The position numbers were made by a program, and so were the translations under genes. A DNA stretch of 64,000 bases from Tyto alba (Eukaryota > Chordata > Aves > Strigiformes > Tytonidae), in the NCBI RefSeq assembly GCF_018691265.1, contig NW_024881324.1, positions 9,799,730 through 9,863,729 on the forward strand. Direction: 5' to 3'. Below the pieces are notes generated by a model. The model did no database searches. It was not told the DNA's origin and saw nothing but the letters and a program-made list of their open reading frames with translations. Positions 28,601-40,296 of the stretch are shown here, piece after piece (the stretch's first letter is position 1; each line of letters begins with the position of its first letter).

Positions 28601-30444
28601 TGCAGAGCAGCTGCAGGATACTCTTAGCTTACTAGAAATAATTTTTTTTTTATTATTTTTTAAAGAAAGGTTTTAGATTCAACTGAGATAAAACCCAGTA
28701 CTGCAATCGACAAACATTTCCACAACCTGGAGACCCAACATTTAAATTAGTTTTTCAGACACTGAAGTCCTTCTTACTTGGAGAGGAGATACACTGGCAT
28801 GTCTGGTAAAGCTTCCTGTTCCTCTGAGAAGACAAAATACATGTTTCTACCCTGGTTTTAATCACTGTGTACTTTCCAAATGTTTTGGTAAATGGGACAA
28901 AATCTACGTAACGCTTCTTGTAATGCCCAGAGCAGACTGAGCAGGCGTACTCAAGCCAGCTTCAAACTAATCAGTCTAACCACAGCAGTATGCTGCTCAG
29001 CCCCAGCTCCCGAAACTGGATGAACCATACAAATAAATACTAGGCAGGTTTTGCAACCCATGGTACATCCTGAACTGCCATGGTTATCCTCTTAGTTGTA
29101 ACCAACTAACCCAGCATGCTGGAGCTAGCGTCAAGATAGATGTCACCACAGAGTCCACGTATCCTAAAGAGCTATACAGTTTTCCTGGAAATCCTGCTAC
29201 GCTGCGCTATGGCTATGACTGGTACAGAACGTGAAAGACAAGCCCTTAGTTTTGCAGAAACATGTCATTTTTGGTGACAATAGGTTCTCAGCTCTGAAAT
29301 CAAAAAATGCGATCATCACTCAGAGTAATACAGCCATCTATTCCAGTTCCTTAGTCTTTGCCTGACGCATCGGAGAGAAGCTTAAGCAGCGCACAATAAA
29401 GAGCACCTTCAGGTATGAACCCTGAAAACTCATATTCTGCATTTAACCGCATGCAAGAATTCACACTTAGCTAAATGAGGCTTCTCGCACAATTATGGGC
29501 TATTTTCAGGAGTACAGGCCTAGGGGTGCCAGGAGGTACAGTCAAGTCCTGCCTGAAAGCTTCTGCTGTGCAATAAACAGGTCAGAGAGCAACTGGGCTG
29601 TAACTCAAGCCTCTTTTGGCACTTAAAGGAGCAAGCTCCTCACCTCTTTCTTTCTAGTTCTAGTGCGAACAGTAAGAAATCAGAAGAGAATTCATGTCCT
29701 CTCACAGACAATCCAGGATCAAGACTTGCAAAACCACATGTAGTAACTGTTAGTCATCATGGAAGAACAAAAAAAATAAGCCCTCTAAACAGATGACAAA
29801 GCTTGAAAACAAACACACTAGCTACAGATTTCTACCACGTGCATCAGTGCCTGGATCTGGGATTCTGGCTTAGATCAATTTACAATATAAAACCACGTTC
29901 TTGCAGTTTTCCATACTTATTTTTTAATTAAAGAGTCTTAAATCAGGACTGTTAGAAAGGTTAGAAAGTGATAGCAGAAGGAAGGGTGTGGCAGGAAGAG
30001 AGATTTGTTTTTTTTTCAGAAAACTAATGACACACCTTTCCTGCTCAGTGGAACACAAAATTTCAGGTTATACAAGTTACTCAGTACAGCGTCAACTCCT
30101 TTATCATGTATTTTTCTCACTCCTCTATTAGCACTTACAGGAGTTTGAATGTGGCTAAATCCTCCACTAGCGTTGTCTTTGCATACTGCCATTTCCTTTA
30201 CCCATAATCTGTGAAGTCAATGGAACAAGATTTCTTCTGGGATACCCTCTAGCTCTAGTGGCAGAACTTGAATATACAGTTTAAGCCGGCTGCTGCTTTA
30301 ATTGCAGTGCACTCAACTTGCTGCTTGGGCTTTTTTTTTAAAGATAAAGCTGGTAACAAAGTTAAAGATCTCTTAGAATCCAAGAAATCTTGCCAAGCCA
30401 AGCTTCAGCAACCTTAAAAACATGTATAAATTGGGACTGCATTA

Positions 30445-30735
<291 letters not shown>

Positions 30736-31809
30736 TTAATAAATTATCAGACAACCACACAGATGGTCAAAATTTTCCATGGTTACAGAGAAAAGGAAAA
30801 AAAATTGTAGTCCTTATTATTTTAACATTATTTTCTTTCCTCAGTGGAATCCATAATCTACTGCAAAGATCAGTATTAACAATCGGACTCAACAGGAATA
30901 TGGATTATTACAATAGCAAAGTTATAATCTGTATCAAATTTTTCTGCATTGGTCTAGATAGCTGGCAGTCCATCCACCAGCCATTCACGGGGTAGCGTGA
31001 CAGAGACTGGGGAAGAGAAAGCTCCAAAAAAGTGATGCAATACTGCTTAAAAGAAATATTGCAAATCTTTTATTTTTTTCAATAGAAAGAGACATTTCCC
31101 TGAACTAGTATTTATCAAGAGCAAGGACCCTGATAAATAATGACTCTCTGGTATCATTACCATGTCCATTAAAACTGCCTGGGTTACAAAAGGGGCTGCA
31201 TTAGGAACTTCCTCGTGACAGAAACAGTGCTAAAAATTCAGAAGGTTCCTTCCAGTCCCACTTTGCTGCTCACCCATTCCCCTCCAGTTTTTATCTTTTA
31301 ACACAAGGACTTGGAGAATTTTAATTCCTCACTTAGGGCTGAATTCCCTAGGGGGGTTACAGGTTTTCAGTGAGCTACTGTTGTTAAAAAAATCAGTCTT
31401 CTGCAACCTTTATATTGTAATACATCACGACAGTCTCAAAACTTAAAAAAAAAAAAATTCAATCTGAAGAATTGAAATTATCCTTCTTCCCCAATGATGG
31501 CAAGAGAAGTCTGGGGGTGGTCACTTGGCGCTGCTAGATTGCAGGGTCCCCCCCTCACATTTGCAGGGAAAACCTATGCTGATAGTTTTGAGAAGTAATA
31601 TCCCTGTGATTAGAGGTTCAGAGAGAGGTAAGCCAGGACCACAAAGGAAAACACTGACATGGGGAAGGTACCGGTAGCCCAGGAGAGAGGGTGTCTCCAT
31701 GCCACAGCTGCAATAAGCTCTCTCAACCCTGGGCTGAAACGTGCACTCTCTCCCTAAAAAAAGCATCTGCATAATTCAGTCAGCACGCAGGAGGGGGTTT
31801 TGTGTTGGG

Positions 31810-31840
31810 TTTTTTTTCTTTTTTTTTTTTTTTTTTTTTA
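31810..31840. repeat. Interrupted poly-T (T8-C-T22)
   Basis: Thirty-one bases are all T except one C at 31818. On the transcribed minus strand this is an A-tract. It could be the tail of a very old retro-insertion, but no body is recognisable on either side. Confidence 0.8.
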
Positions 31841-33954
31841 AAGGGATACGATTTCCCAAGCTTGTGTTGTAATGCAACACTGCCAGTAAAACTGATTTGA
31901 GTGGTTTGCACACACACAGTCTGGATTCATAAAGACAGGACACAGATCATCACCACTCCTGCCCTGAAAACAGCAGCCTAGTGCTTCTACTTCACCTCTA
32001 GTATATTAAGTATTAACCTCATCCATGAGCACACGGGCTCAGGAACCTCAGCAAGCACATCTCTCTGAAGGGATGAGCACACCCACTCCATGCTGACAGA
32101 ATCACCAGAGATTTTGGCTCGCAAATTCTTATGTGTCTCAATGGAAATTTTTCTGAGGCTTTAAGTGTGCCAAATTTAGGTCGGTTTTCATGGGAACAGC
32201 CAGAGATGCATTTCTAACACAAAGGAGGTTTCATTATCAGAACTCCAAACTAAATACTATTCGAGCCTCTCAGGTTTTTGCAAGAAGGTTGGTTATTTTG
32301 TTATTGCTCTTTTGTTTGCTTTGAACATTAGCAACAGAGTCCTTTTTTTTCCAGAAAAATATCACTGCCAGATATGCCTGCCTGTAACTTTCCAGAGAAA
32401 AAAAAAGGTAGCCAGCAAGATAGAGAGCCCAAGTATTTCAGTGGAAATGGTTAAAAACATTCTTTGGGGTAATGGAGAGAAAGACAGACGCTTCTGAGAA
32501 CATCATCTTTCCACTTAAAGCAGAGGAAAAAAAGGCAATCCGAGCAAAGCATTTCATTATGTTCCAGCTCTTTGTGCCTGACTGTCTAAATACCTTCTTA
32601 ACCAGAGAACCCGTTACAAGGCTCTGCCCTGTACAGGGGCCAGGACATGCTGCATTGAGGGTGGAAATTGCCTGGTTATGCTGAACAAATTGTGAAGTAA
32701 AGAGAAGAGGAAATCAGAAATTTCCTTATACTTTCTGATTTCACTGGAATCTGCTGGGCTCTGAAGACCAGCACGGGATGCACACCACCTCCCTCTAAAC
32801 GCAGATCCAAAGGGACATTGCCTTTCCCCCCCTCCTCCATGTTAAGATGCCTCTAGTTAAAGCATATAAGAACACACTGTCTTCCACTGCTGTGATTTTT
32901 TAGAGATGCTGCTAAAAGTAATGGGCTGGTATTGTCTTTGCTGCCTTACTTGGGGGATACAGGGTGTGGAAGCGGCCCATTGAGCAAACTGGGAATGACA
33001 CACTACTGCTGCTGAATTAGGCTTCCAGCTGCATAAAGCCACAGCTGACACATAATGAAATTCCTCTTGCTGCTCACCCTCTCTCCTTTTCCCCATCGAG
33101 CCACCAGTTCTGCTACCCTGGTGCCTTATTTACTAAACCTCACAGTTGCAACAACTCCTCTTTGAGAGCTGGTCCTAGGTAGTACTGCTGAGGCCATTCC
33201 CTGGGGAACTGAGAGCCCTTAAAGATTCTCTCCTTCCCTAACATACATCCCCTCTGTCCCACACCCGCTGCACTCTCACTGCCCCGGGGAAGCTTTTCCC
33301 ATCGAGGGTAAACAAGTATGGATTCACAGTTAGGCAAAACTAACACTGGAGTCAAAAGGAATGTACCCAAAGGGCAGGTTCATTAAAAATCAAACACAGT
33401 GTCAAAACCATTTCCATATTTTGACTGCTCTTCCCTGCATTTCAGTATAGTCTCTCATACGGATCTGTGCCCCGGGCGTCCTGCTGTGCTCTCCACCAGC
33501 CATAAACACGGCCCTCTCCTTCATCCTCTCTAAACACACACAGCTCCCAGCTAATGCGAGTAGCAGCCCTTTTTCCCCCCTCGCTCCTATTTCTCAGGAC
33601 TACCTCATTTTTTTTTTCATGAAAAATACTCTCAAGAGCACTGCTAATTCAAAGCACGACGATCACTGGTTAGGAACAAACTACGTTAGCATAAAGCTGT
33701 GACAGTTTTAATACAGCAAGAATAAAAGCAGACCATGATGTAAATGCCAGATTTCTGCGCTCTTCTTTGCTGCTGCATCTTTTGCTCGAGTTGGCCGGGT
33801 TTCTCTGCCTTTTTGGCTCCTAATGACTATTGACTGGCAGTGGGCTGCGACACCCACTGCTGACAGCAGGCTCCGTAGGCTGGTTTCACACCCTTGCTGT
33901 TCCCAGAAAAGGTGGTACTTGCTCGAATGGAAACCAACAACCCAGGCCTTGCAC

Positions 33955-33975
33955 TTTTTTTTTTTTTTTTTTTTT
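33955..33975. repeat. T21 homopolymer tract
   Basis: Twenty-one consecutive thymines are flanked by ordinary mixed sequence. It is simple sequence, likely length-polymorphic, and prone to sequencing error. Confidence 0.85.
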
Positions 33976-34536
33976 GTCTTTTTCCTTCAAAGAGGAAAGC
34001 AGTTCCAGCTTGATCAGTCTGCTAAACTGGGAGAGGGAACTGCCACGTGCATTAGTGCTGAGGTCTTGGTCTTGAGACCGGTACCACAAATGTGATGTTT
34101 ACAGGTCACAGTTGTTGCTGATACTTGGTGCTTTTGGGCACCTGGTCTTATTTTTTTCTGGAATTTGAGAGGTCTTGTTAAGACACAGAAATATGCTGGG
34201 ACCTGCACTTATGGCAAGAGAGGGATGCACTCCCCTCCCACTTTCTTCTGTCCGAGCTGTCATCCCAGAATAGCAATGGGGAGACTAAACCTGAGAGCTT
34301 TTCACAGACTGTTTGGCTGTGAGACAGCTCTCAAGCTTTTACTGCAGTCCTTAAGACATTTGAAGTTCACAAAGACTGAAAAGCTTAAGCAAGACTTCTA
34401 GTTTTAATAAGGAAAACCACCACAAATCAAAATATTTTGCAACCAAGTGATGTAAAAGAAAGTTTACAAACATAATTGAAATACACTACAAAGACTCAAA
34501 ACACTAGAAGGTTTAAAAGCTAATTTCTTCTCCTAT

Positions 34537-34565
34537 CCCCCCCCCCCTTTTTTTTTTTTTTTTTT
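34537..34565. repeat. C11-T18 compound homopolymer
   Basis: Eleven cytosines at 34537-34547 run straight into eighteen thymines at 34548-34565. On the minus strand this is A18-G11. The pure purine/pyrimidine asymmetry could adopt triplex-type structure. No gene feature uses it. Confidence 0.85.
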
Positions 34566-37500
34566 CATTTTGAACATTTTGAAGCTAACCCTGGGCTTGG
34601 GGGCTTTTTTGGTTAAAGTCACTTTGAGGTTTGTGGGCTGGAACGTACTGCATGGAGACCAGACATGGACAAAACCAGCAAGTGGAGGAAGAGCAGTTTG
34701 AAAAGCAATTCTTTGAAACAGTCCAAGAAAAAAGAGTCTGGGCCATCTCAGATCTGTTCTGTATGCTCTTATGAGCTTCCCAAATCTTTCAGTACAGTGT
34801 CTCTTCCCAGAAGGTCCAGTAAGAGACCACATTGGGGTCACCTACTTTTTGGATTTGAGAAGTGTAGCAGGCTGATCAAAGACCCTCCCAAAGACAACAG
34901 AACTTATTAAGTTTTCCTGGAGAATGACAACCAGTTTTGTCATTCTGGCATCTGTATGGTAATCACAGCATCTATTAATGGTCCTGATATATAATATACC
35001 CAGCTTCCATTTTAGAGAAAAAAAAACACTCTTAAGCACTCTTACCGCATTTGGGTATACAGAGTGATTTCCTTGCTGAAGCCCACCCATCCCATCCACG
35101 GTTTAACATTACCTTCCTCACCAGTAATCACACTAGGTTTTCTCTCAGACCATTTCTTAACACTCGTCGTTCAGAATCAGACACATGATTATCTTAACAG
35201 GCAGTTTACTTCACAAAGTTAGATTTTGTGCTTTGTTATATGTGTGCAAATCTGTAGTGACAGGCTGAAAATGATCTTGGCCCTGAAGATGCAATCAATT
35301 AAATGCACCGTTTTATTTAATGGCAATAACTTTACATAAATAAAAAAGAATGACATCATAATACTCCTTTATTCTCAATCCACATCCAACCAGTCTTTTG
35401 TCTGCAGGTTACTTTCCAAGAAACTCCTGTTGCAAGGTTTCTTTTGAACTCTGCACCCTGAATAACCTTCGCTTCAGACTGCAAAGACCTTATTCTAGCA
35501 GCTTTGTTCAATACAAGACGTAGCCGGATCATGCGTCTTTCTGAAATGACAGGAAACCTGAACGACTACTCTAATTGCTGAGCACTTATGTCTCCTCTTT
35601 ACCTGAATGGGAACACTTTCAATTAAAAAAACACCTTGTTTTTCTTTCAGGAAAATGGTTCGTTTTCTGCTGTTCTATTATCATCTGTTCAGTTATTTCC
35701 CTTTAATTTCCCTTTGCACCTGGAATTAATTTTCATCAGCCCTGTCTTTACTATTTGAATTGCCCATTTAAACTTTTCCTAACTTCTCAAAAGTCTGTTT
35801 TCCAATGAGAGACGTTGCATGGTCTAAAGGCAGTCTTACCAAACGAGGATGATTACCTCTTTGGTTGACAACAGCTCCCACTGGATGTATGCATTTGCAA
35901 TGGCACTGACTGGGTTGGTGTAGCGTGTTTATGAGCCATGAAGAGGCTGTCAGTGGCTTTCCTTTGCATGCTAAGCAGCACTCACATTTTCCAACCTCCT
36001 GTCAATTATTCCTGCTCCGCAGGTGTGTATCACATCGTCTCCACAAACTGAATCTCTCCTCCTTTACATTTGCCCGTTTCAGCACAGGTATCACACATGG
36101 TATGGCTCTGCTCTCTGCTGTGATCACTCTTTCTCAGTGTATTTATTTCTCTTGTCAGAACAGAACTGCAAAGAACAGCTTTGGATGTCCAATCCCTTTA
36201 GGACCCTGCTTCCAATTTCCCCACATTTTGACGTAAAACCTTAATTATTCATGCTGATTGCAATCTGAAAGCTATTTTTTTAACCTCTGCAAACTATACT
36301 GCACTGCTTGCATCACTCTAGACATGTCTTTATTGATAAGAAATCTCTCAAAACACCAAATATTTTCTGTATTATAACATAGTACACAAGATTTTGACTT
36401 GCAACAAAAGCACTTTATCAGGTTATGTCATCAATAGCTACATAATCTCTTCCTATAAACCCTGCAATCATAGAAAATAAGGATTGTTAAATTTCACTGA
36501 TACCAGCTATTATGTGTATCCCTCCCTTATTGCTCTTATTACTCACCGGGTTTTCCATCTCTTAAGTGTTTATTACATGTAGATTCAAGGCTAAATCAAA
36601 TAAACAGTACTGCAGCTCCTCACTTTTGGACTCCAGAGCAGAACCCATAGATCTGTCCTGGGCACCACACACACTATGGGGAGACTCAGCAGCTCCAAAA
36701 CAGAACTCACAGAGCAGTCACTTCAAGTGGAGCACAACCAAAAGCCAATCGAGAGAAAAACAGGGCCAGCAGAAGCAAACCAAATGTCTTACTTTTCTTG
36801 GGGCTACGGGAAGATAATTCCACAAGTACCAGATACTGCTCTGGTACAAAATTTCAGCTTGAAAGGAAGGGAAATGTAACCCTTCCTAAATGGCAAGCAG
36901 GGAAGAGATGCACAGTTTGTGCTTTTAAGAAACCTGAGGAAGTAGAAAGAGATGCAAGGACTTTTCTGTTAGAGCAGGTAGAGCACTTATTTGGGGGACA
37001 GGAGAACCACAGGGTTACTTTCATCTTCCTCTTGAAAAAGCTCAATCCTGCATCTCCCATCTTCCTTGGGAACAGTACCACACTTCATACTATGATGGAC
37101 GGGAGAGTACTCCCCATATAACCTACTAAAATTGTGTTATTTTAAAGAATACAAGATCTACTGGGTCTGAAAGAAAGCATGAGTAGAAGCACAGCTCCTG
37201 ATAGTTAGAGCGCTGATCCGTTGGCACAAACACCCTTCTCCCAAGACTATTCCAGGGCTTTACCCTGGGTTAAATAACTCAAACCACCTCCTTCTTCATT
37301 CATGGATTGAAAGAAACTGCTGGTTGCAGCTGTGACTTGATGAGAGCCTAATCCTGGTCCAGTTCTGCATGAAGGAGAATAAAGGGGAGTGAAGATACTG
37401 CCTCTCACTGTCCGTTTTTTTCACTTCTGGAAGGGGATCTTCTATCCGAGGCGTAAGGGGAGAGATGAGGTCCTGTCTCCTAATCCTCTCTCCAGAAAGC

Positions 37501-37865
37501 AGGAGAGGATGGACGGGTAGATGAAGCCCCATTAGCAGAGCTGACTGGGCACCCGGTGAGAGGGATCCATGTTTCAGCCTGCGAAGAATTGCCATAAAAT
37601 CCTGTTCTGGTGCAAATGGCAGCTACAGGCAGGATTTCCCATCTAGGGCACTGCCCATAAGGCATCCTCATGCTGTAATCACACTGGCATACTAAAAACT
37701 CATCTATGGAACAAACCTGGTCCTTTCTAAGTCACCATTCTAAGTTACCTTTGTAAATTACCTTTACAGAAATAGGCTCTTGGAAGGCCCCAGCCCACTG
37801 CCTGCAAACGGGAAGAGAGCAGCCTCTACGCACAAGTACTTTGGGAGGTGGATGAGCCCATATTT

Positions 37866-39340
37866 ATAGAATCACAGAATGTTTTGGGTTGGAAGGGACC
37901 TTACAGATCGTCTAGTCCCAACCCCTGCCACGGGACATCTTCCACTAGACCAGGTTGCTCCAAGCCCCATCCAACCTGGCCTTGAACCCTTCCAGGGAGG
38001 GGACAGCCACAGATTCTCTGGGCAATCTAATCTAAATCTACCCTCTGTCAGTTTAAAACCATTACCCCTCATCCTATTACTACACTCCCTGAAGAAAGAG
38101 AAGAAGGGAGGCATGGGGGGAAGTGTTTTCAAGATGTGGGAATGCTTCTCACTGTCCTACTGTGTCTGTTAAGTGCTGTTGTTGTTAGTGTCTATATTAA
38201 ATTTATGTTCTTTTTTTCTTCCCTTAATGAGTCTGTCTTTTGACTGTGACCGTAATGGGTGATTCCTCTCTCCCTGTCCTATCTTTAATCCCAAACCTGT
38301 GCTTATTTTCTCCTTTTCAGCGCTGGGTGAGGGAGAAGGGGGAGTGAGCAGCTGTGTGGTGCTCAGTTGCCCTCTGAGCTCAGACCACGACAGAGTCCCT
38401 CCCCACCTTCCCTGTAGACCCCTTTAAGCACTGGGAGGCTGATATAAGGTCTCCCTGGAGCCTTCTCTTCTCCAGGCTGAACAACCACAACTCTCAGCCT
38501 GTCCTCACAGGGGAGGCGTTCCAGCCTCCCGATCATCTTCACGGCTTCCTCTGGACCTGCTTGAGCAGGTTCATGACCTTCTTATACTGGTAGCCCCAGA
38601 GCTGAATGAAGAACCCCAGGAGGGGTCTCACAAGAGCAGAGTAGAGGGGGAGAATCCCCTCCCTTGACCTGCTGGATGCACTTCTCCTGATGCAGCCCAG
38701 GACACTGTTGGCTTTCTGGGCTGCGCGTGCACATTGCTGGCTCATAGTCAGTCTTCCATCCACCAACACTCCCAGTTCTCCAGTTCAGGGCTGCTCTCAA
38801 CTCACTCATTACCTCGCCTGGATTTGTGCTTGGGATTGCCCTGGTCCACGTGCAGGACCTTGCACTTGGCCTTGTTGACCTTCATGAGGTTTGCATGGGC
38901 CCACCTCTCCAGCCTGCCAAGGTCCCTCTGGATGGCATCCCTGCCCTCCAGCATGTTGACTGCACCACACAGCTTGGTGTTGTTGGTGAACTCACTGAGG
39001 GTGTGCTCAATCCCACTGTCCATGTTGCCAGCAAAGATGTTAAACAGCTCCAGTCCCAACACCGACCCCTGAAGAATGCCACTTGTCACTGCTCTCCACT
39101 TGGACATCGAGCTTTTGACAGCAAATTTCTGAGTGCAACCATCTAGACCTTCCTTATCTACTGAGTGGTCCCTCCATCAAACCCCTGTCTCTCCAATTCA
39201 GAGCCAAGGATGTCGTGAACGACTGTGTTAAAAGCTTTGCACCGGTCCAGGTAGTTGATGTCAGTTGGTCTTCCTTTACCCACCAGTGCTGTAACTTCAT
39301 CATAGAAGGCCACTGAATTCATCAGACACGATTCAACCCA
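37866..39340 (-). mobile_element. CR1 LINE, 5'-truncated, interrupted by an LTR fragment
   Basis: This is a chicken-repeat-1 non-LTR retrotransposon on the minus strand. Its 3' end lies at the left (atagaatcacagaatg followed by gggttggaagggacc, the familiar reverse-complement CR1 end). The 5' truncation falls near 39340, where resemblance to the reverse transcriptase stops. In 5'-to-3' order on the minus strand I recognise a segment with FYDEVTALV and [14 protein letters not shown] (about 39310-39190), a segment with TSGILQGSVLG, SEFTNNTKL and RDLGRLERWAHANLMKVNKAK (about 39095-38850), and a segment with [13 protein letters not shown] and [11 protein letters not shown] (about 38715-38590). 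The catalytic box, normally ADD, reads TNN, and frameshifts separate the segments, so it is inactive. Bases 38101 to about 38392 are foreign and listed separately. With the insert removed the two CR1 parts are nearly contiguous. Confidence 0.95.
38101..38392 (+). mobile_element. LTR fragment nested inside the CR1
   Basis: The CR1 sequence stops after gaagaaagag at 38100 and resumes at gagtccctcccc from 38393. The inserted 292 bases end with agtgagcagctgtgtggtgc, then tcagttgcc and a terminal ccacgaca. This closely parallels the end of the solo LTR at 39709-40296 (agtgagcagctgcgtggggc, ttagttgcc, ccacaaca), so it is the 3' part of a related endogenous-retrovirus LTR in + orientation. An ATTAAA polyadenylation-type hexamer lies at 38196-38201. 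No TG-type 5' terminus is visible at the left junction, so the left part is missing. The base triplet gag occurs on both sides and may be what remains of a target-site duplication. Confidence 0.8.
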
Positions 39341-39708
39341 TTCAGCTTCTGAGACTGAAAACAAAACGTCGATAAGGTGGAATTGACCTGCCTCCTCACA
39401 ACTAGCTGCGTCCCCTAGTGTATAGCATTGGAAAAACACAAGTCTTTAGACCTCCTTAAAAGGTATTTTGCCGAACCTACAAAGAGATTAAATTAAATCT
39501 CGCAACACCAAAAATTTCAGAGGAGAAAGCTGAGCACAACTCATACTCACAGGACTACTGCAATTCAAAGCTCTTAACATTTTGTGCAACAAATTAAATG
39601 CTACCAGGAAAACAGTTGCAGTGGTGTTTGTGACTGTTGTCTTACAACCACAAGAAGCCTATCAAGTGGGCACCAATCACCAGCAACACCAGTAACTGCT
39701 GCAATACG
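39341..39708. other. Unassigned intron spacer between CR1 and solo LTR
   Basis: About 370 bases of mixed sequence separate the CR1 5' truncation point from the solo LTR. I see no feature here. It may be the original intron DNA into which both elements inserted. Confidence 0.5.
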
Positions 39709-40296
39709 TGTTGTGCTGGTTTTGGCTGGGGTAGAGTTAATTTTCTTCATAGTAGCTGGTATGGGGCTATGTTTTGGATTTGTTCTGAAAACAGTGTTGA
39801 TAACACAAGGTTGTTTTTGTCATTGCTGAGCAGTGCTTACACGGAGTCCAGATTTTTTCTGCTTCCTACCCCACCCCACCAGCGAGGAGGCTGGGGGTGC
39901 ACAAGGAGTTGGGAGGGGGCACAGCTGACCCCCACTGACCCAAGGGATGCCCCAGACCATGGGACATCATGCTCAGCATATACAGCCGGGGGAAGGAAAG
40001 GGAAGGGGATGATGTTTGGAGTGACAGTGTTTGTCTTCCTGAGTAATGGTTACGTGTGATGGAGCCCCGATGTCCTGGGGGTGGCTGAACCTGCTTGCCC
40101 GTGGGAAGAGGCGAATTAGTTCCTTGTTTTGCTTTGCTTGCGTGTATGGTTTTTGCTTTACCTATTAAACTGTCTTTATCTCAACCCACAAGTTTTCTCA
40201 CTTTTAGTCTTCCGATTCTCTCCCCCATGCCAACGCCGAGGGAGTGAGTGAGCAGCTGCGTGGGGCTTAGTTGCCAGCTGGGGTTAAACCACAACA
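39709..40296 (+). mobile_element. Solo LTR of an avian endogenous retrovirus
   Basis: This 588-bp element begins TGTTGTGCTGG and ends GGTTAAACCACAACA, so its termini form the short inverted repeat TGTTGTG/CACAACA expected of a retroviral LTR. A polyadenylation hexamer ATTAAA lies at 40164-40169, followed by a TG/T-rich stretch. No gag, pol or env sequence adjoins it on either side, so it is a solo LTR left by recombination between two LTRs. The flanks (aatacg on the left, gtcatc on the right) do not form an obvious target-site duplication. The family resembles LTRs I know as frequent in bird genomes, but I give no family name. The 140-codon open frame across it is incidental. Confidence 0.85.

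Noticed and set aside
39637..40059. 140-codon open frame across the left half of the solo LTR
   Set aside because: It starts in unique DNA and runs into the LTR, where no protein is expected. It is an incidental frame.
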